Shown one piece after another: positions 41,634 through 50,458 of a stretch of 64,000 nucleotides of DNA. The stretch is from Bin87 sp965243255 (GTDB taxonomy: Bacteria > Chloroflexota > Dehalococcoidia > Lucifugimonadales > UBA3495), in NCBI GenBank assembly GCA_965243255.1, contig CBDEUH010000004.1, positions 1 through 64,000 on the forward strand. The letters are read 5' to 3'. Below the pieces are notes generated by a model. That model was given only the letters and a program-made list of their open reading frames with translations. It ran no database searches and was not told where the DNA came from. Numbering within the stretch: the stretch's first letter is position 1; each line of letters starts with the position of its first letter. The translations under genes and the position numbers were made by a program.

Positions 41634-42941
41634 ATGCAGACCTATCACATCTGGACCATAGGCTGCCAGATGAACACCGCCGACTCCGAGCGACTGGGGT
41701 CGGCGTTAGAGCAACTGGGCCTGAGCGCCGTACCGCGTCCCGCCGACGCCGACGTGGTGGTGCTGAACTCCTGCGTTGTGCGCCAGTCTGCCGAGGACAA
41801 GGTAACCGGCACGCTGAACCTGACTCAACCCCTGCGCAAACGGCGGCCCGACTCCGTGCTGGCCCTCACCGGCTGCATGGTGGGCCCGCGCACCGAAGAC
41901 CTGCAACGGCGATTCCCACACGTTGACCTGTTCCTGCGTCCCCAGCAATTTGAGCCGTTGCTGGAATTGGTGGGCGGACGGCTGGGACTTGACTGGGAGG
42001 GTTGCGTGGGCTCCCTGGCTCCGCAGCAGCCCGACGTGGCAACCTACGTGCCGATAATCCACGGCTGCGATTTGATGTGCACCTTCTGCATCATTCCCTA
42101 TCGGCGGGGCCGGCAGGTCAGCCGCTCGGTGGACGACATTACGCATGAGGTGGAACTGCTGGCGGCTCGCGGGGTTAAGGAGGTAACCGTGCTGGGTCAG
42201 ACGGTGGATGCCTACGGCCATGACCGGGATGAAGACCATGATCTGGCTGACCTGTTCACCCGCCTCAACGATGTTGACGGCCTGGAACGCATCCGGTTCC
42301 TGACCTCCCACCCGTCGTATATGAGCAGCCGCATCATCCGGTCAGTTGCCGACCTGCCCAAGGTATGCGAGCACATCAACCTGCCGGTGCAGTCCGGCGA
42401 CGACGACGTTTTGCAGCGGATGCGGCGGCCCTACACTACGGCCGAGTACCGGGACATTATCAGCGAAATCCGGGACACCATCCCCAACGTTACCGTCAGC
42501 ACCGACATTATCGTGGGCTTTCCAGGCGAGACCGAGGCGCAGTATCAGAACACGTTGCGGCTGGTGGACGACCTGCGCTTTGACAAGGTGCACGGCGCGG
42601 CCTACTCGACCCGGCCCGGCACCATCGCGGCGCGCACGATGGATGACGACGTTCCGCAGGATGAGAAGCAGCGTAGGCTGAAAGGGCTGGAAACGCTGCA
42701 GGAAAGCATCCTCACCGACATGAACGCCGCGTACATGGATGGGACGGTGCAAGTGCTGGCGGAGAACCGCAAGCGCGGCAGTTGGGCCGGGCGAACTCGC
42801 GGCAACAAGCTGGTGTACTTCGACCTTCCCGACACTAACGCGCCGGACGCGGACGGAATGGACTCGGACTTGGCCGGGCAGTTAGTCAACGTCCGGATTA
42901 CCCGCGCCGGGCCGTGGTCGTTGGCCGGCGTAACGGTCTAG
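41634..42941 (+). CDS. miaB: tRNA-2-methylthio-N6-dimethylallyladenosine synthase (MiaB)
   Basis: The 435-residue radical-SAM methylthiotransferase has the UPF0004 domain cysteines C11, C47 and C81, which hold the auxiliary 4Fe-4S cluster, and the radical SAM triad C145, C149 and C152 in HGCDLMCTFCIIPYRRG. It ends with a TRAM domain (about residues 370-435). MiaB adds a methylthio group to isopentenylated A37 of tRNAs reading UNN codons. MtaB and RimO are relatives, but the N-terminal IWTIGCQMN and LTSHPSYM favour MiaB. It starts 59 bases after tRNA-Ser and could be cotranscribed with it. No strong ribosome site is seen. Confidence 0.88.
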   Translation: MQTYHIWTIGCQMNTADSERLGSALEQLGLSAVPRPADADVVVLNSCVVRQSAEDKVTGTLNLTQPLRKRRPDSVLALTGCMVGPRTEDLQRRFPHVDLFLRPQQFEPLLELVGGRLGLDWEGCVGSLAPQQPDVATYVPIIHGCDLMCTFCIIPYRRGRQVSRSVDDITHEVELLAARGVKEVTVLGQTVDAYGHDRDEDHDLADLFTRLNDVDGLERIRFLTSHPSYMSSRIIRSVADLPKVCEHINLPVQSGDDDVLQRMRRPYTTAEYRDIISEIRDTIPNVTVSTDIIVGFPGETEAQYQNTLRLVDDLRFDKVHGAAYSTRPGTIAARTMDDDVPQDEKQRRLKGLETLQESILTDMNAAYMDGTVQVLAENRKRGSWAGRTRGNKLVYFDLPDTNAPDADGMDSDLAGQLVNVRITRAGPWSLAGVTV

Positions 42942-42953
42942 CACGGCTTTTTT
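42911..42953 (+). terminator. Possible rho-independent terminator at the end of miaB
   Basis: GCCGTG (42911-42916) can pair with CACGGC (42942-42947) across a 25-base loop that has internal pairing, directly followed by TTTTTT (42948-42953). It overlaps the last codons of miaB. The long loop lowers confidence. Confidence 0.4.
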
Positions 42954-42973
42954 CGTTTAAGGAGACGGTACCG

Positions 42974-44182
42974 ATGGTTACACAAACCAGGCAGCCTACG
43001 ATTCCCTTGACCGAAGTTGAGCACGCTGCCTTCTGTAGGCCGGAAGATGAGCTGCCCGCGAAGTCTCTGGCCGAAGAGCTGGCGATCAACGTGCGCTGGC
43101 AGAAAATTCCGGGCGAGTATCTCGCTTGCTCTCCCGCCGAGCTGGACGAGCGCATCGGCGCAGCGCGGCGCGCACTGGGTGATTCCGTAACCGTCCTGGG
43201 CCATCACTATCAGCGGGAAGAGATTGTCAAGTATGCCGACTTTCAGGGTGATTCCTTCCTGCTCAGCCAGGAAGCGGCATCTCGCCCAGAGGCCGACTTC
43301 ATAATCTTCTGTGGCGTGCACTTCATGGCTGAAACCGCCTGCATCCTGGCCGGCGAGCATCAGCAGGTAATCCTGCCCAACATCACCGCCGGCTGCTCCA
43401 TGGCCGACATGGCCCCCATCCAGGACGTTGAGGACGGCTGGGAAGACTTGCAGGACGTGCTCGGTGACCACGGCGGGATCCTGCCGGTTACCTATATGAA
43501 CTCGGTGGCGGCCATCAAAGCGCTGTGCGGGCGAAACGGCGGCGCCGTCTGCACGTCTTCCAACGCTGCCGCGGTGCTGGAATGGGCATTCGAGCAGGCC
43601 GAGCGCGTGCTGTTCCTGCCGGACCAGCATCTGGGCCGCAACACGGCCCTCAAGCTGGGGGTTCCGCTGGACGAAATGGTGGTATGGAATCCCTTCAAAG
43701 CGATGGGGGGCAACACGCCGGAGCAGTTGCGCAAGGCAAAGATGGTGTTGTGGCAGGGTCATTGCTCGGTGCATACTCGCTTCACCGTCAAGCAGATTGA
43801 ATCAGCCCGCCAGCGTTATCCCGATGTGACGGTGCTGGTGCACCCTGAATGCCCCATGGAGACGGTGGAGGCTGCCGACATGAACGGCTCCACCGAGTTC
43901 ATCCGCAAGGCCATCAACGAAGCGCCGGCCGGGTCGGTGTGGGCCGTGGGCACTGAAATCAGCCTGGTCAATCGCCTGGCGCTGCATAACCCGGACAAGA
44001 CGGTTTTTTGCCTGGACCCAGTGAGTTGCCCCTGCTCAACGATGTACCGCATCCATCCCGCTTACCTGCTGTGGACGCTGGAAAGCCTGGTGGCCGGCGA
44101 AGTGGTGAACCGCATCACCGTGCCGGAGGAGATGCAGCGGGAGTCGATCGTGGCATTGGAGCGGATGCTGGCGCTGCGGTAG
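42974..44182 (+). CDS. nadA: Quinolinate synthase
   Basis: The 402-residue NadA condenses iminoaspartate with dihydroxyacetone phosphate to quinolinate in NAD synthesis, using one 4Fe-4S cluster. Family motifs are VTVLGHHYQREEIVKYADFQGDSFLLS, FCGVHFMAETA, ILPNITAGCSMAD, LFLPDQHLGRNTA, WQGHCSVHTRFT, LVHPECPMETVEAAD and FCLDPVSCPCSTMYRI. They include the three cluster cysteines. It is of the long type (about 360-400 residues). The ATG has AAGGAG nine bases upstream. nadB and nadC are not adjacent, so the pathway is dispersed. Confidence 0.95.
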   Translation: MVTQTRQPTIPLTEVEHAAFCRPEDELPAKSLAEELAINVRWQKIPGEYLACSPAELDERIGAARRALGDSVTVLGHHYQREEIVKYADFQGDSFLLSQEAASRPEADFIIFCGVHFMAETACILAGEHQQVILPNITAGCSMADMAPIQDVEDGWEDLQDVLGDHGGILPVTYMNSVAAIKALCGRNGGAVCTSSNAAAVLEWAFEQAERVLFLPDQHLGRNTALKLGVPLDEMVVWNPFKAMGGNTPEQLRKAKMVLWQGHCSVHTRFTVKQIESARQRYPDVTVLVHPECPMETVEAADMNGSTEFIRKAINEAPAGSVWAVGTEISLVNRLALHNPDKTVFCLDPVSCPCSTMYRIHPAYLLWTLESLVAGEVVNRITVPEEMQRESIVALERMLALR

Positions 44183-44193
44183 CAGGAGCATCC

Positions 44194-44907
44194 CTACGCC
44201 GCGTCGTCCAGGCAGTCGCGCAGCGGGCGGTTGAGGCACGAGAAGATCGGCGTGTCTTTCAGCGTGTAGGGCCGTGCTTTGGATTCGCGCAGCTCCATCA
44301 CCAGGTCCAGGAAGGTGCCGGGCTCGTCGGTCTCGAAGCCCAGCACGAACTCCGGGTCGTCCAGGCCGAATGAGTAGGCGGTGGAGATTTTCACCTGCGG
44401 GTACTTGTGGCCGATTACGAAGTGCTCGTTCATGAGTTCCTGGCGTACTTCCTTGGAAAGCTGATACCAGTCGTTGGTCTTCCAGAAGGGATACATAAAC
44501 AGGTAGCGCCGGCCTATCATCCGCAACGAGGACGGGCGCATTGACGCAACATCTCCCGTACCATCCTGTCCTTCGTGCTGGTGGTTGTCGATGTATGGAG
44601 AGCGCCGGGTCATGGCCAGGTAGGAATGAGGGGTGTCCAGGTAGCCGCCCAACCGGGTCTGATTGAGCTGCGCGGCCAGTTCGTTGATGGGCTCCAGCTC
44701 CGGGCAGACGCCCCACAGCATGAAGTCCGCGTCGCCCCGGGCGCCCACCAGGGTGTAGGTGTTCAGCGCCACCCGGTCGGCGTGTTCAGCGGCAACGGCG
44801 GCGAACTCGTCCTTGGCGGCGTCTCGCTCGCCGGCGGGCAGGCGTCGCCACTCCGGTTGCACCTTGTAGAACGTGTACTTGACGAAATCGCGGCGTGGGT
44901 CGGCCAT
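44194..44907 (-). CDS. Chlorite dismutase family protein, HemQ-like (coproheme decarboxylase candidate)
   Basis: The 237-residue protein matches the chlorite dismutase/HemQ family: DFVKYTFYKVQPEWRRLP at the start, RRYLFMYPFWKTNDWYQLSKEVRQELMNEHFVIGHKYPQVKISTAYSFGLDDPEFVLGFE in the heme-binding half, and LRESKARPYTLKDTPIFSC at the end. The Tyr of MYPFWK matches the reactive Tyr of HemQ, and the His in IGHKYPQ lies at the heme-ligand region. HemQ decarboxylates coproheme to heme b. True chlorite dismutase is less likely from these residues. The ATG at 44907 has AAGGAG nine bases upstream. If it works as HemQ, the genome has two routes toward heme. Confidence 0.75.
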   Translation of the reverse strand: MADPRRDFVKYTFYKVQPEWRRLPAGERDAAKDEFAAVAAEHADRVALNTYTLVGARGDADFMLWGVCPELEPINELAAQLNQTRLGGYLDTPHSYLAMTRRSPYIDNHQHEGQDGTGDVASMRPSSLRMIGRRYLFMYPFWKTNDWYQLSKEVRQELMNEHFVIGHKYPQVKISTAYSFGLDDPEFVLGFETDEPGTFLDLVMELRESKARPYTLKDTPIFSCLNRPLRDCLDDAA

Positions 44908-45063
44908 GCTGGGGCTCCTTTCCTTGTGGACACGCAGGTACATTTCGGCGTCCCGGCTAGTTGCGCTTATTGTAGCATCGTGCGGGATGCGGCGAGCGCA
45001 AATGCGCTACAATCCCCGCTATGCGCGGCGGGGGTTACTGCCGCAACTATCGGAGGGAGAACG

Positions 45064-46011
45064 ATGGTTACTATAGGAGAGGGTCAATTCACCTACGAAG
45101 TTCAGGAAGGCTGGGGACAGTTGCCAGCGGGATACGCATTCAAGGAAGTCGCCGCCGTCGGCTGTGATGCCGACGACAACGTGTACGCCTTCAATCGCGG
45201 TGAGCATCCGATGATTGTCTTTGACAAGGACGGCAATTTCATCAAGTCCTGGGGCGAGGGAGTGTTTCCCCGCGCTCACGGCGTTACCATGTCGCCGGAC
45301 GGAATGATGTTCCTGACCGACGACGGCGACCACACCGTGCGCAAGTGCACTTTGGACGGTGAAATCCAGTTGACCCTGGGCACCAGCGGCCACCCGGCGG
45401 CGTTCATGTCCGGCGACCCGTTCAACCGTTGTACCCATGTCGCCATCGACCCGCGCAACGGCGATTTCTACGTGTCCGACGGCTACGGCAACGCCCGCAT
45501 CCACAAGTACAGCCCGGATGGCCGGCTGCTCTTTTCCTGGGGTCAGTCTGGCAACGGCCCCGGCCAGTTCAACATCGCCCACAACATCGGCACCGGTAGC
45601 GACGGGCGGGTCTATCTGGCCGACCGGGAGAACCACCGGGTGCAGGTCTTTGACGGCGACGGCCACTTCCTGGACCAGTGGGTGAACATGGCCCGCCCCT
45701 GCGGATTGTACATCGATAAGGACGCCGAGCTGGTCTATATCGGGGAACTGGGCGCGGCTATCGGCGCCAACGACCAGGCCCCCGGCCTTGGGCCTCGCGT
45801 CAGCGTGTACGACACCGACGGCAAGCTGCTGGCCCGGGTCGGCGACGGACCGGAGGGACTGGATGCCGGCCAGTTCATCGCTCCCCACGGCGTCTGCCTG
45901 GACTCCGCCGGCAACATCTACGTTGGCGAAGTGTCGTGGACGCACACCGGGCAACATCTGGACCCGCCGCAAGAGATACGGACACTGCAAAAGCTGGTGA
46001 AAACCAACTAA
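45064..46011 (+). CDS. NHL-repeat beta-propeller protein
   Basis: The 315-residue protein has repeated NHL units such as FPRAHGVTMSPDGMMFLTDDGDHTVRKCT, THVAIDPRNGDFYVSDGYGNARIHKYS and HNIGTGSDGRVYLADRENHRVQVFD, giving a six-bladed propeller like peptidyl-alpha-hydroxyglycine lyase. There is no signal peptide. GGAGGGAGA precedes the ATG at 45064, so the frame upstream to 44575 is ignored. It is 19 bases upstream of a ComB-like gene and probably in the same transcript. Substrate or partner is unknown; the propeller may bind a small molecule or be a lyase. Confidence 0.8.
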   Translation: MVTIGEGQFTYEVQEGWGQLPAGYAFKEVAAVGCDADDNVYAFNRGEHPMIVFDKDGNFIKSWGEGVFPRAHGVTMSPDGMMFLTDDGDHTVRKCTLDGEIQLTLGTSGHPAAFMSGDPFNRCTHVAIDPRNGDFYVSDGYGNARIHKYSPDGRLLFSWGQSGNGPGQFNIAHNIGTGSDGRVYLADRENHRVQVFDGDGHFLDQWVNMARPCGLYIDKDAELVYIGELGAAIGANDQAPGLGPRVSVYDTDGKLLARVGDGPEGLDAGQFIAPHGVCLDSAGNIYVGEVSWTHTGQHLDPPQEIRTLQKLVKTN

Positions 46012-46030
46012 CTCAAAGAGGGACGACGCT

Positions 46031-46735
46031 ATGGAAATTCGGATTGGGAGCCTCTCCCGCGACGCCAATGAAGCGACCGGGGCCGCTCTGGTCATCGACG
46101 TGTTTCGCGCCTTCACCACGGCGGCCATCGCCTTCCACCGGGGCGCGGAACGGATCACGCTGGTGGCGGAGGTCGAGGAGGCGCTGAACATCCGCCGGCG
46201 CAACCCGGCCATCGCCGACATTCTGATGGGAGAGGTAGATGGCAAGCGGCCCGACGGGTTTGACTACGGCAACTCGCCCTACGAGGCGTCGTCGGTGGAC
46301 TTTGCGGGCAAGAGCGTGGTGCAGTCCACTCGCGCGGGCACGGTGGGCACGGCGGCGGCCGGCGCGGCCGGCTGCGATCCCATCTACGTAACGTCCCTGG
46401 TGGTGGCCGGCGCTACGACCCGCGCCCTGCTGGCGGAAGACCCGCTGCCTGAACGGGTAACCATCCTGGCCATGGGCGACCAGGGGGTGAACCGTTCCGA
46501 TGAGGACGAGCACTGCGCGCTGTATCTCCGCAACCGGCTGGAAGGGCGAAGTCCTGATCCGGAAGCCCTCCGCAAGCTGATATTGGCCGGCGGAGCAACG
46601 CAGAAGTTCTTCGACGACGCGCAGCCGCAGTACCATCCCCAAGATGCTGCCCTGGCCCTGCAAGTTGACCACTTTGACTTCGCCATGCGCGTTACGCGGG
46701 AGGACGACCTGTTGGTGGCCCGGAAAGTGGGGTGA
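46031..46735 (+). CDS. ComB-family phosphatase (2-phosphosulfolactate phosphatase-like)
   Basis: The 234-residue protein resembles ComB, the Mg-dependent 2-phosphosulfolactate phosphatase: ALVIDVFRAFTTAAIAFHRGAERITLV near residue 18, FDYGNSPYEAS near 76, VVQSTRAGTVG near 95 and VTILAMGDQGVNRSDEDEHCALYLRNRL near 141. ComB serves coenzyme M synthesis in methanogens, but homologues occur in many bacteria that do not make coenzyme M, where the role is unknown. No comA, comC or sulfolactate gene is present here. The link to the NHL-repeat gene is by position only. Confidence 0.8.
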   Translation: MEIRIGSLSRDANEATGAALVIDVFRAFTTAAIAFHRGAERITLVAEVEEALNIRRRNPAIADILMGEVDGKRPDGFDYGNSPYEASSVDFAGKSVVQSTRAGTVGTAAAGAAGCDPIYVTSLVVAGATTRALLAEDPLPERVTILAMGDQGVNRSDEDEHCALYLRNRLEGRSPDPEALRKLILAGGATQKFFDDAQPQYHPQDAALALQVDHFDFAMRVTREDDLLVARKVG

Positions 46736-46760
46736 AGGCTGGCTGACGAGAGCGCTGCCT

Positions 46761-48461
46761 TCAGGCTGTCTCTACGCCGGCCGCTGCTTCCAGGCCCAGC
46801 TCTTCCACGGCCAGCTCCCGCATTCGGAACTTCTGTATCTTGCCGGTTACGGTCATCGGGAACCCGTCGGTGAATTTGACGTAGCGCGGGATTTTGTAGT
46901 GAGCGATGCGTCCCCGGCAGTAATCGCGGATTGAGTCGGTGGTGATGGCGGCAGCGTCGGCGTCGGGCCGCAGCTGCACCCACGCCATTACCTCCTCGCC
47001 GAACCGCTCGTCGGGGACGCCAATCACCTGCACGTCGGCTATCTGCGGGTGGGTGTACAGGAACTCTTCAATCTCCCTGGGGTAGATGTTTTCGCCGCCC
47101 CGGATAATCATATCCTTCAGCCGACCCGTGATTTTGTAGTAGCCGTCTTCGTCCACCGTGGCCAGGTCGCCGGTGTGCAGCCAGCCTTGGGCGTCGATGG
47201 CCGCGGCGGTTGCATCGGGCATATTGAAGTAGCCCTTCATCACCATGGCGCTGCGGGTTTGCAGCTCGCCCTGCTGGCCGGGGCCGACTTCCTGCCCAGT
47301 TTCCGGGTCAATCAGGCGCACTGCCACGCCGGGCAAAACCATGCCCACCGTGGAGACCCGACGCTCGATGCTGTCGTCGGCCAGAGTTTGGGTGATTACC
47401 GGGGAGGCTTCGGTCTGGCCGTACGCGATGGTGATGCGTTCCGCGCCCATGCGGTCAATTACCTCCCGCATCACCTCGATGGGACAGGGTGAGCCGGCCA
47501 TCACGCCGGTGCGGAGCGAACCCAGGTCAAACTGGGGAAAGTCGGGGTGCCCCAACTGGGCGATGAACATGGTGGGCACGCCGTGCACCGCCGTACAGCG
47601 TTCTGAGGAGATGGCCTCCAGAGTCTGCAAGGGGTCGAAGTATTCCGACGGTATCACCATGGTGGAGCCGTGGGTTACGCAGGTCAGGCTGCCCATGACG
47701 CAGCCGAAGCAATGGTAGAAGGGCACCGGGATGCAGAGACGGTCGGCCCCGGTCATTTCTATGCAGTCGCCTACGTACCAGGCGTTGGCGATTAGGTTGT
47801 GGTGGGTGAGCATCGCGCCCTTGGGGTTGCCGGTGGTGCCGGAGGTGTACTGGATGTTGATGACGTCGTCCGGGTCGCACTGGGCCTGGCGCGCTTGCAG
47901 CTCTTCCGCGCTCACCTGCTCGGCACGCTTGAGCAGGTCGTCCCACCGCCACATTCCCGGCGGAGTGGGCGCGTCGGCAGCGTCGTGGGGAGGGATAAAC
48001 ACTACGTGCCGGAGGTGGGGAAAGCGGGGGCTGTTCAACTGGCCGGGAGCGCAGTCCGGCAGTTCCGGGATAAGCTCGTTGAGCATCGCCGCGTAATCCG
48101 ATGTGCGGAAGCGGCCGATGAATATCAGGGCGGTCAACTGGGCCTGTTCCAGCAGGTAGGCCAGTTCGTGGGTTCGGTAGGCCGGGTTGACGGTAACCAG
48201 CGCCGCGCCGATCTTGGCGGTGGCGTATTGCGCCAGCAGCCACTCCACGTAGTTGGTGGCCCAGATGCCCACATTCTGGCCTTTTTTGATGCCCAGGGAC
48301 ATCAGGCCCCGCGCCGTCCGGTCAACCGCCGCCTGAAATTCCTGGTAGGTGTACCTGACCCCGGCGGCCACGTGAACCAGGGCTTCGCGGTCCGGGAAGC
48401 GGTGGGTTTGCAAGTCAAGAACGTCGCCGATGGCGCTTCGGATTTCGATGCTGTCGGCCAT
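46761..48461 (-). CDS. Acyl-CoA synthetase (AMP-forming)
   Basis: The 566-residue adenylating enzyme has the AMP-binding P-loop YTSGTTGNPKG (205-215), VPFYHCFGCVMGSLTC, the adenine-binding AYGQTEASPVITQT, the hinge WLHTGDLATVDEDGYYKITGRLKDMIIRGGENIYPREIE and the catalytic Lys in MTVTGKIQKFRMREL near the C-terminus. The sequence resembles medium/long-chain fatty acyl-CoA synthetases of the FadD/AcsM group. It activates a carboxylic acid with ATP and CoA and would feed the acyl-CoA dehydrogenase and enoyl-CoA hydratase elsewhere in the window. A GGAGGAGG site precedes the ATG at 48461. It is followed downstream by the convergent ComB gene. Confidence 0.9.
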   Translation of the reverse strand: MADSIEIRSAIGDVLDLQTHRFPDREALVHVAAGVRYTYQEFQAAVDRTARGLMSLGIKKGQNVGIWATNYVEWLLAQYATAKIGAALVTVNPAYRTHELAYLLEQAQLTALIFIGRFRTSDYAAMLNELIPELPDCAPGQLNSPRFPHLRHVVFIPPHDAADAPTPPGMWRWDDLLKRAEQVSAEELQARQAQCDPDDVINIQYTSGTTGNPKGAMLTHHNLIANAWYVGDCIEMTGADRLCIPVPFYHCFGCVMGSLTCVTHGSTMVIPSEYFDPLQTLEAISSERCTAVHGVPTMFIAQLGHPDFPQFDLGSLRTGVMAGSPCPIEVMREVIDRMGAERITIAYGQTEASPVITQTLADDSIERRVSTVGMVLPGVAVRLIDPETGQEVGPGQQGELQTRSAMVMKGYFNMPDATAAAIDAQGWLHTGDLATVDEDGYYKITGRLKDMIIRGGENIYPREIEEFLYTHPQIADVQVIGVPDERFGEEVMAWVQLRPDADAAAITTDSIRDYCRGRIAHYKIPRYVKFTDGFPMTVTGKIQKFRMRELAVEELGLEAAAGVETA

Positions 48462-48481
48462 GCTTGCGCCTCCTCCGGTTG

Positions 48482-49333
48482 CTAGAATCCCACCATCCAG
48501 CGAGCAAATTGCTGCAACGGTCCGTCCGTGCCCTCTGCTCGCAGCCGTCCGGATCCCACCGCCGCGTCCAAATCCAGCCGACCATAGGCCAAAAGCAGGT
48601 AGGTATTGGCGTCGCACTCAACCGTGAGGTCAACCTCGCCCTGGTGCAATCCTGTGCCGGCCCGCGCTCCATCAGGTCCTACCAGCACGTCCATGGCCTC
48701 GGCGTCGGTCAGCGCGAACCGATACCTGACCTCTCCGGCCGGCGGCGCGTCGCCTGCGTTGTAGGCGGCCCGCAGCCAGTGGGCCGACATTCCCAGCAGC
48801 ACCGGAATGGCGTCGAGATGCAGGCCGGCGTTGGCGTCCAGCGCGCTGCGGATGTCCCAATCGTGTACCGCCAGTTCCTGGATGCGCTGGCTGACGTATT
48901 CCCGCGCGGTCATCGTACCCCGCCGGGGATGCCAACAGGCGCACCGCCAGTCGTCGCCGCTGAAGCCGTCCAACAGCCGGTGCAGTTCACGGTAACGCTG
49001 TTCAAAGGTCGGCACCAGGGCGTCGCCCAGCGATTGGGCGTATTCGATGTCAGCATCGGCGTTGGCCGCGGACATCGCCATCATATCCGCCGGAGGGCTG
49101 AATCCGGCTGGTGGGTCGGAGTCGCCGGTGCGGCCCCGGGTCATGCTGGCGATCTGCCGCTCGGCGCGGTTGGTCAGGTGGCCGGCCACATCACGCACGG
49201 TCCAAGCGTCGCAGGCGGATTGGGCATTGAGTTCGTTGCCGGAAAGACCGGCCAGAAACTCGTGCAGCCCGCGGGCCAGAGCGCCGATTACGGCGACTTC
49301 ATTGCGGATAACAGTTTCGTCGATGGTGGTCAT
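48482..49333 (-). CDS. DinB/maleylpyruvate isomerase-like metal-binding protein (paralogue 1)
   Basis: The 283-residue protein resembles the TIGR03083 actinobacterial-type family. An N-terminal four-helix MDMPI/DinB domain carries AWTVRDVAGHLTNR near residue 45 and IQELAVHDWDIR near 148, which would supply the His, Glu and His zinc ligands. The C-terminal half is an SCP2-like domain ending PLQQFARWMVGF. DinB-like proteins use thiols such as mycothiol or bacillithiol; the partner thiol here is unknown. It is 29% or so alike to its neighbour by eye rather than by measurement. Expressed with the acyl-CoA synthetase, 20 bases downstream, on the minus strand. Confidence 0.7.
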   Translation of the reverse strand: MTTIDETVIRNEVAVIGALARGLHEFLAGLSGNELNAQSACDAWTVRDVAGHLTNRAERQIASMTRGRTGDSDPPAGFSPPADMMAMSAANADADIEYAQSLGDALVPTFEQRYRELHRLLDGFSGDDWRCACWHPRRGTMTAREYVSQRIQELAVHDWDIRSALDANAGLHLDAIPVLLGMSAHWLRAAYNAGDAPPAGEVRYRFALTDAEAMDVLVGPDGARAGTGLHQGEVDLTVECDANTYLLLAYGRLDLDAAVGSGRLRAEGTDGPLQQFARWMVGF

Positions 49334-49389
49334 AGTTGGTGGTTCACCCTCACGCCAGTCCTATCCCATCAATGGAGAGGGAGATATTG

Positions 49390-50244
49390 CTATAGGCCGC
49401 CGAACCAGCGACCCAGGTTGCGCAGCGCCACGTGGGCAATGGTGTCGGCGGTTTGCGAGACGCGGATTCGGCCGGCTCGCTTGGCGGTGTTCCAGTCCAC
49501 CCGGTTGTACAGGCAGAGCAGGTACGTGCCGGCATCTCCTCGGACGGTCAGTTCCGGTTGTCGTTCCGAGGAACATTCCGTTACGGTGAAGCCGTCGCCG
49601 GTTACGACTACGTCATGCTGCAATGCCGCTCCCTCAGAGCCGCCGCCGATGTCAAAGCGATACGTTACGGGGGTGGTCAGCGGCGCGGTGGGCCGGAAGC
49701 ACAGCTGATACCACATCTCCGAGGCCGGCAGCAGAGCGACGATGCCTTCGCCATCAAGCTCGCCCGCTCCGATTCCGCCCGAGCGTATATCCCAATCGTG
49801 GATGACCAATTCTTGAATGCGCAGGTCAACGTAGCTTTCCGCGGTGATGGTGCCGCGCCGGCGGTGCCAGCAACTGATTGACCAGTCGTTCCAAGACTGG
49901 AGGGTGTCGTCAAGAGACTCGTACCCCTGGCGAAAATTGTCCAGCAGCGCGTCGCCCCACTCGTTGCGCGTCTGCACGTTGTTGACGGCGTTGGACTGCT
50001 GCACCTGGTCGGGCGTCGGCTGCGTCTCCTCACCTGGAGGCGGGCCGCCGTTGCCGTCTCGTCCCCGCAGCATGGCATCGCGCTGGCGGATTGCGCCGCC
50101 GGCCAGGTGCGCGGCCACCGTGCCCACGTCCCACTCAGCGCAAGCGGTGGGGCCGTCCAGCGCCGCGGCCGGCCCTTCGGAAAGCCGGCGGTGAATATCT
50201 CCCGACAGCCGTTTGATCAGCGCAACCTTTGCCGCATTGTCCAT
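49390..50244 (-). CDS. DinB/maleylpyruvate isomerase-like metal-binding protein (paralogue 2)
   Basis: The 284-residue protein is a tandem paralogue of the downstream gene with the same order of parts: AEWDVGTVAAHLAGG near residue 36 and LRIQELVIHDWDIRSG near 142 as the likely His, Glu and His zinc site, then an SCP2-like C-terminal half ending ALRNLGRWFGGL. The gene order points to local duplication followed by divergence. The pair is read divergently from the tetrapyrrole operon. Substrate and thiol cofactor are unknown. Confidence 0.7.
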   Translation of the reverse strand: MDNAAKVALIKRLSGDIHRRLSEGPAAALDGPTACAEWDVGTVAAHLAGGAIRQRDAMLRGRDGNGGPPPGEETQPTPDQVQQSNAVNNVQTRNEWGDALLDNFRQGYESLDDTLQSWNDWSISCWHRRRGTITAESYVDLRIQELVIHDWDIRSGGIGAGELDGEGIVALLPASEMWYQLCFRPTAPLTTPVTYRFDIGGGSEGAALQHDVVVTGDGFTVTECSSERQPELTVRGDAGTYLLCLYNRVDWNTAKRAGRIRVSQTADTIAHVALRNLGRWFGGL

Positions 50245-50344
50245 AGCCGTTGGCCTCCCCGTTATCCAAGCGATGCTTCAATGTCGCCAGTGTACCACGC
50301 CGGAAGAACACGGAGATCCGGCGCCAGTCTCAGGGGCATGGGCG

Positions 50345-50373
50345 TTGATTTTGGGAGCAGGCTATGCTAGGAT
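50345..50373 (+). promoter_or_regulatory. Promoter candidate for the regulator-heme operon
   Basis: TTGATT (50345-50350), a 17-base spacer ending TATGC and TAGGAT (50368-50373) form an extended -10 promoter. A 6-bp hairpin with a GAAA tetraloop (CTGCTT at 50386-50391, AAGCAG at 50396-50401) would start near the 5' end of the message and may stabilise it or act in control. Confidence 0.4.
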
Positions 50374-50458
50374 TCTGTGGCTAAACTGCTTGAAAAAGCA
50401 GATTATTCAGATATTTGCAGGTTTTGTGACAACAATCGGAGAAAAATCGTCGCAGTGG

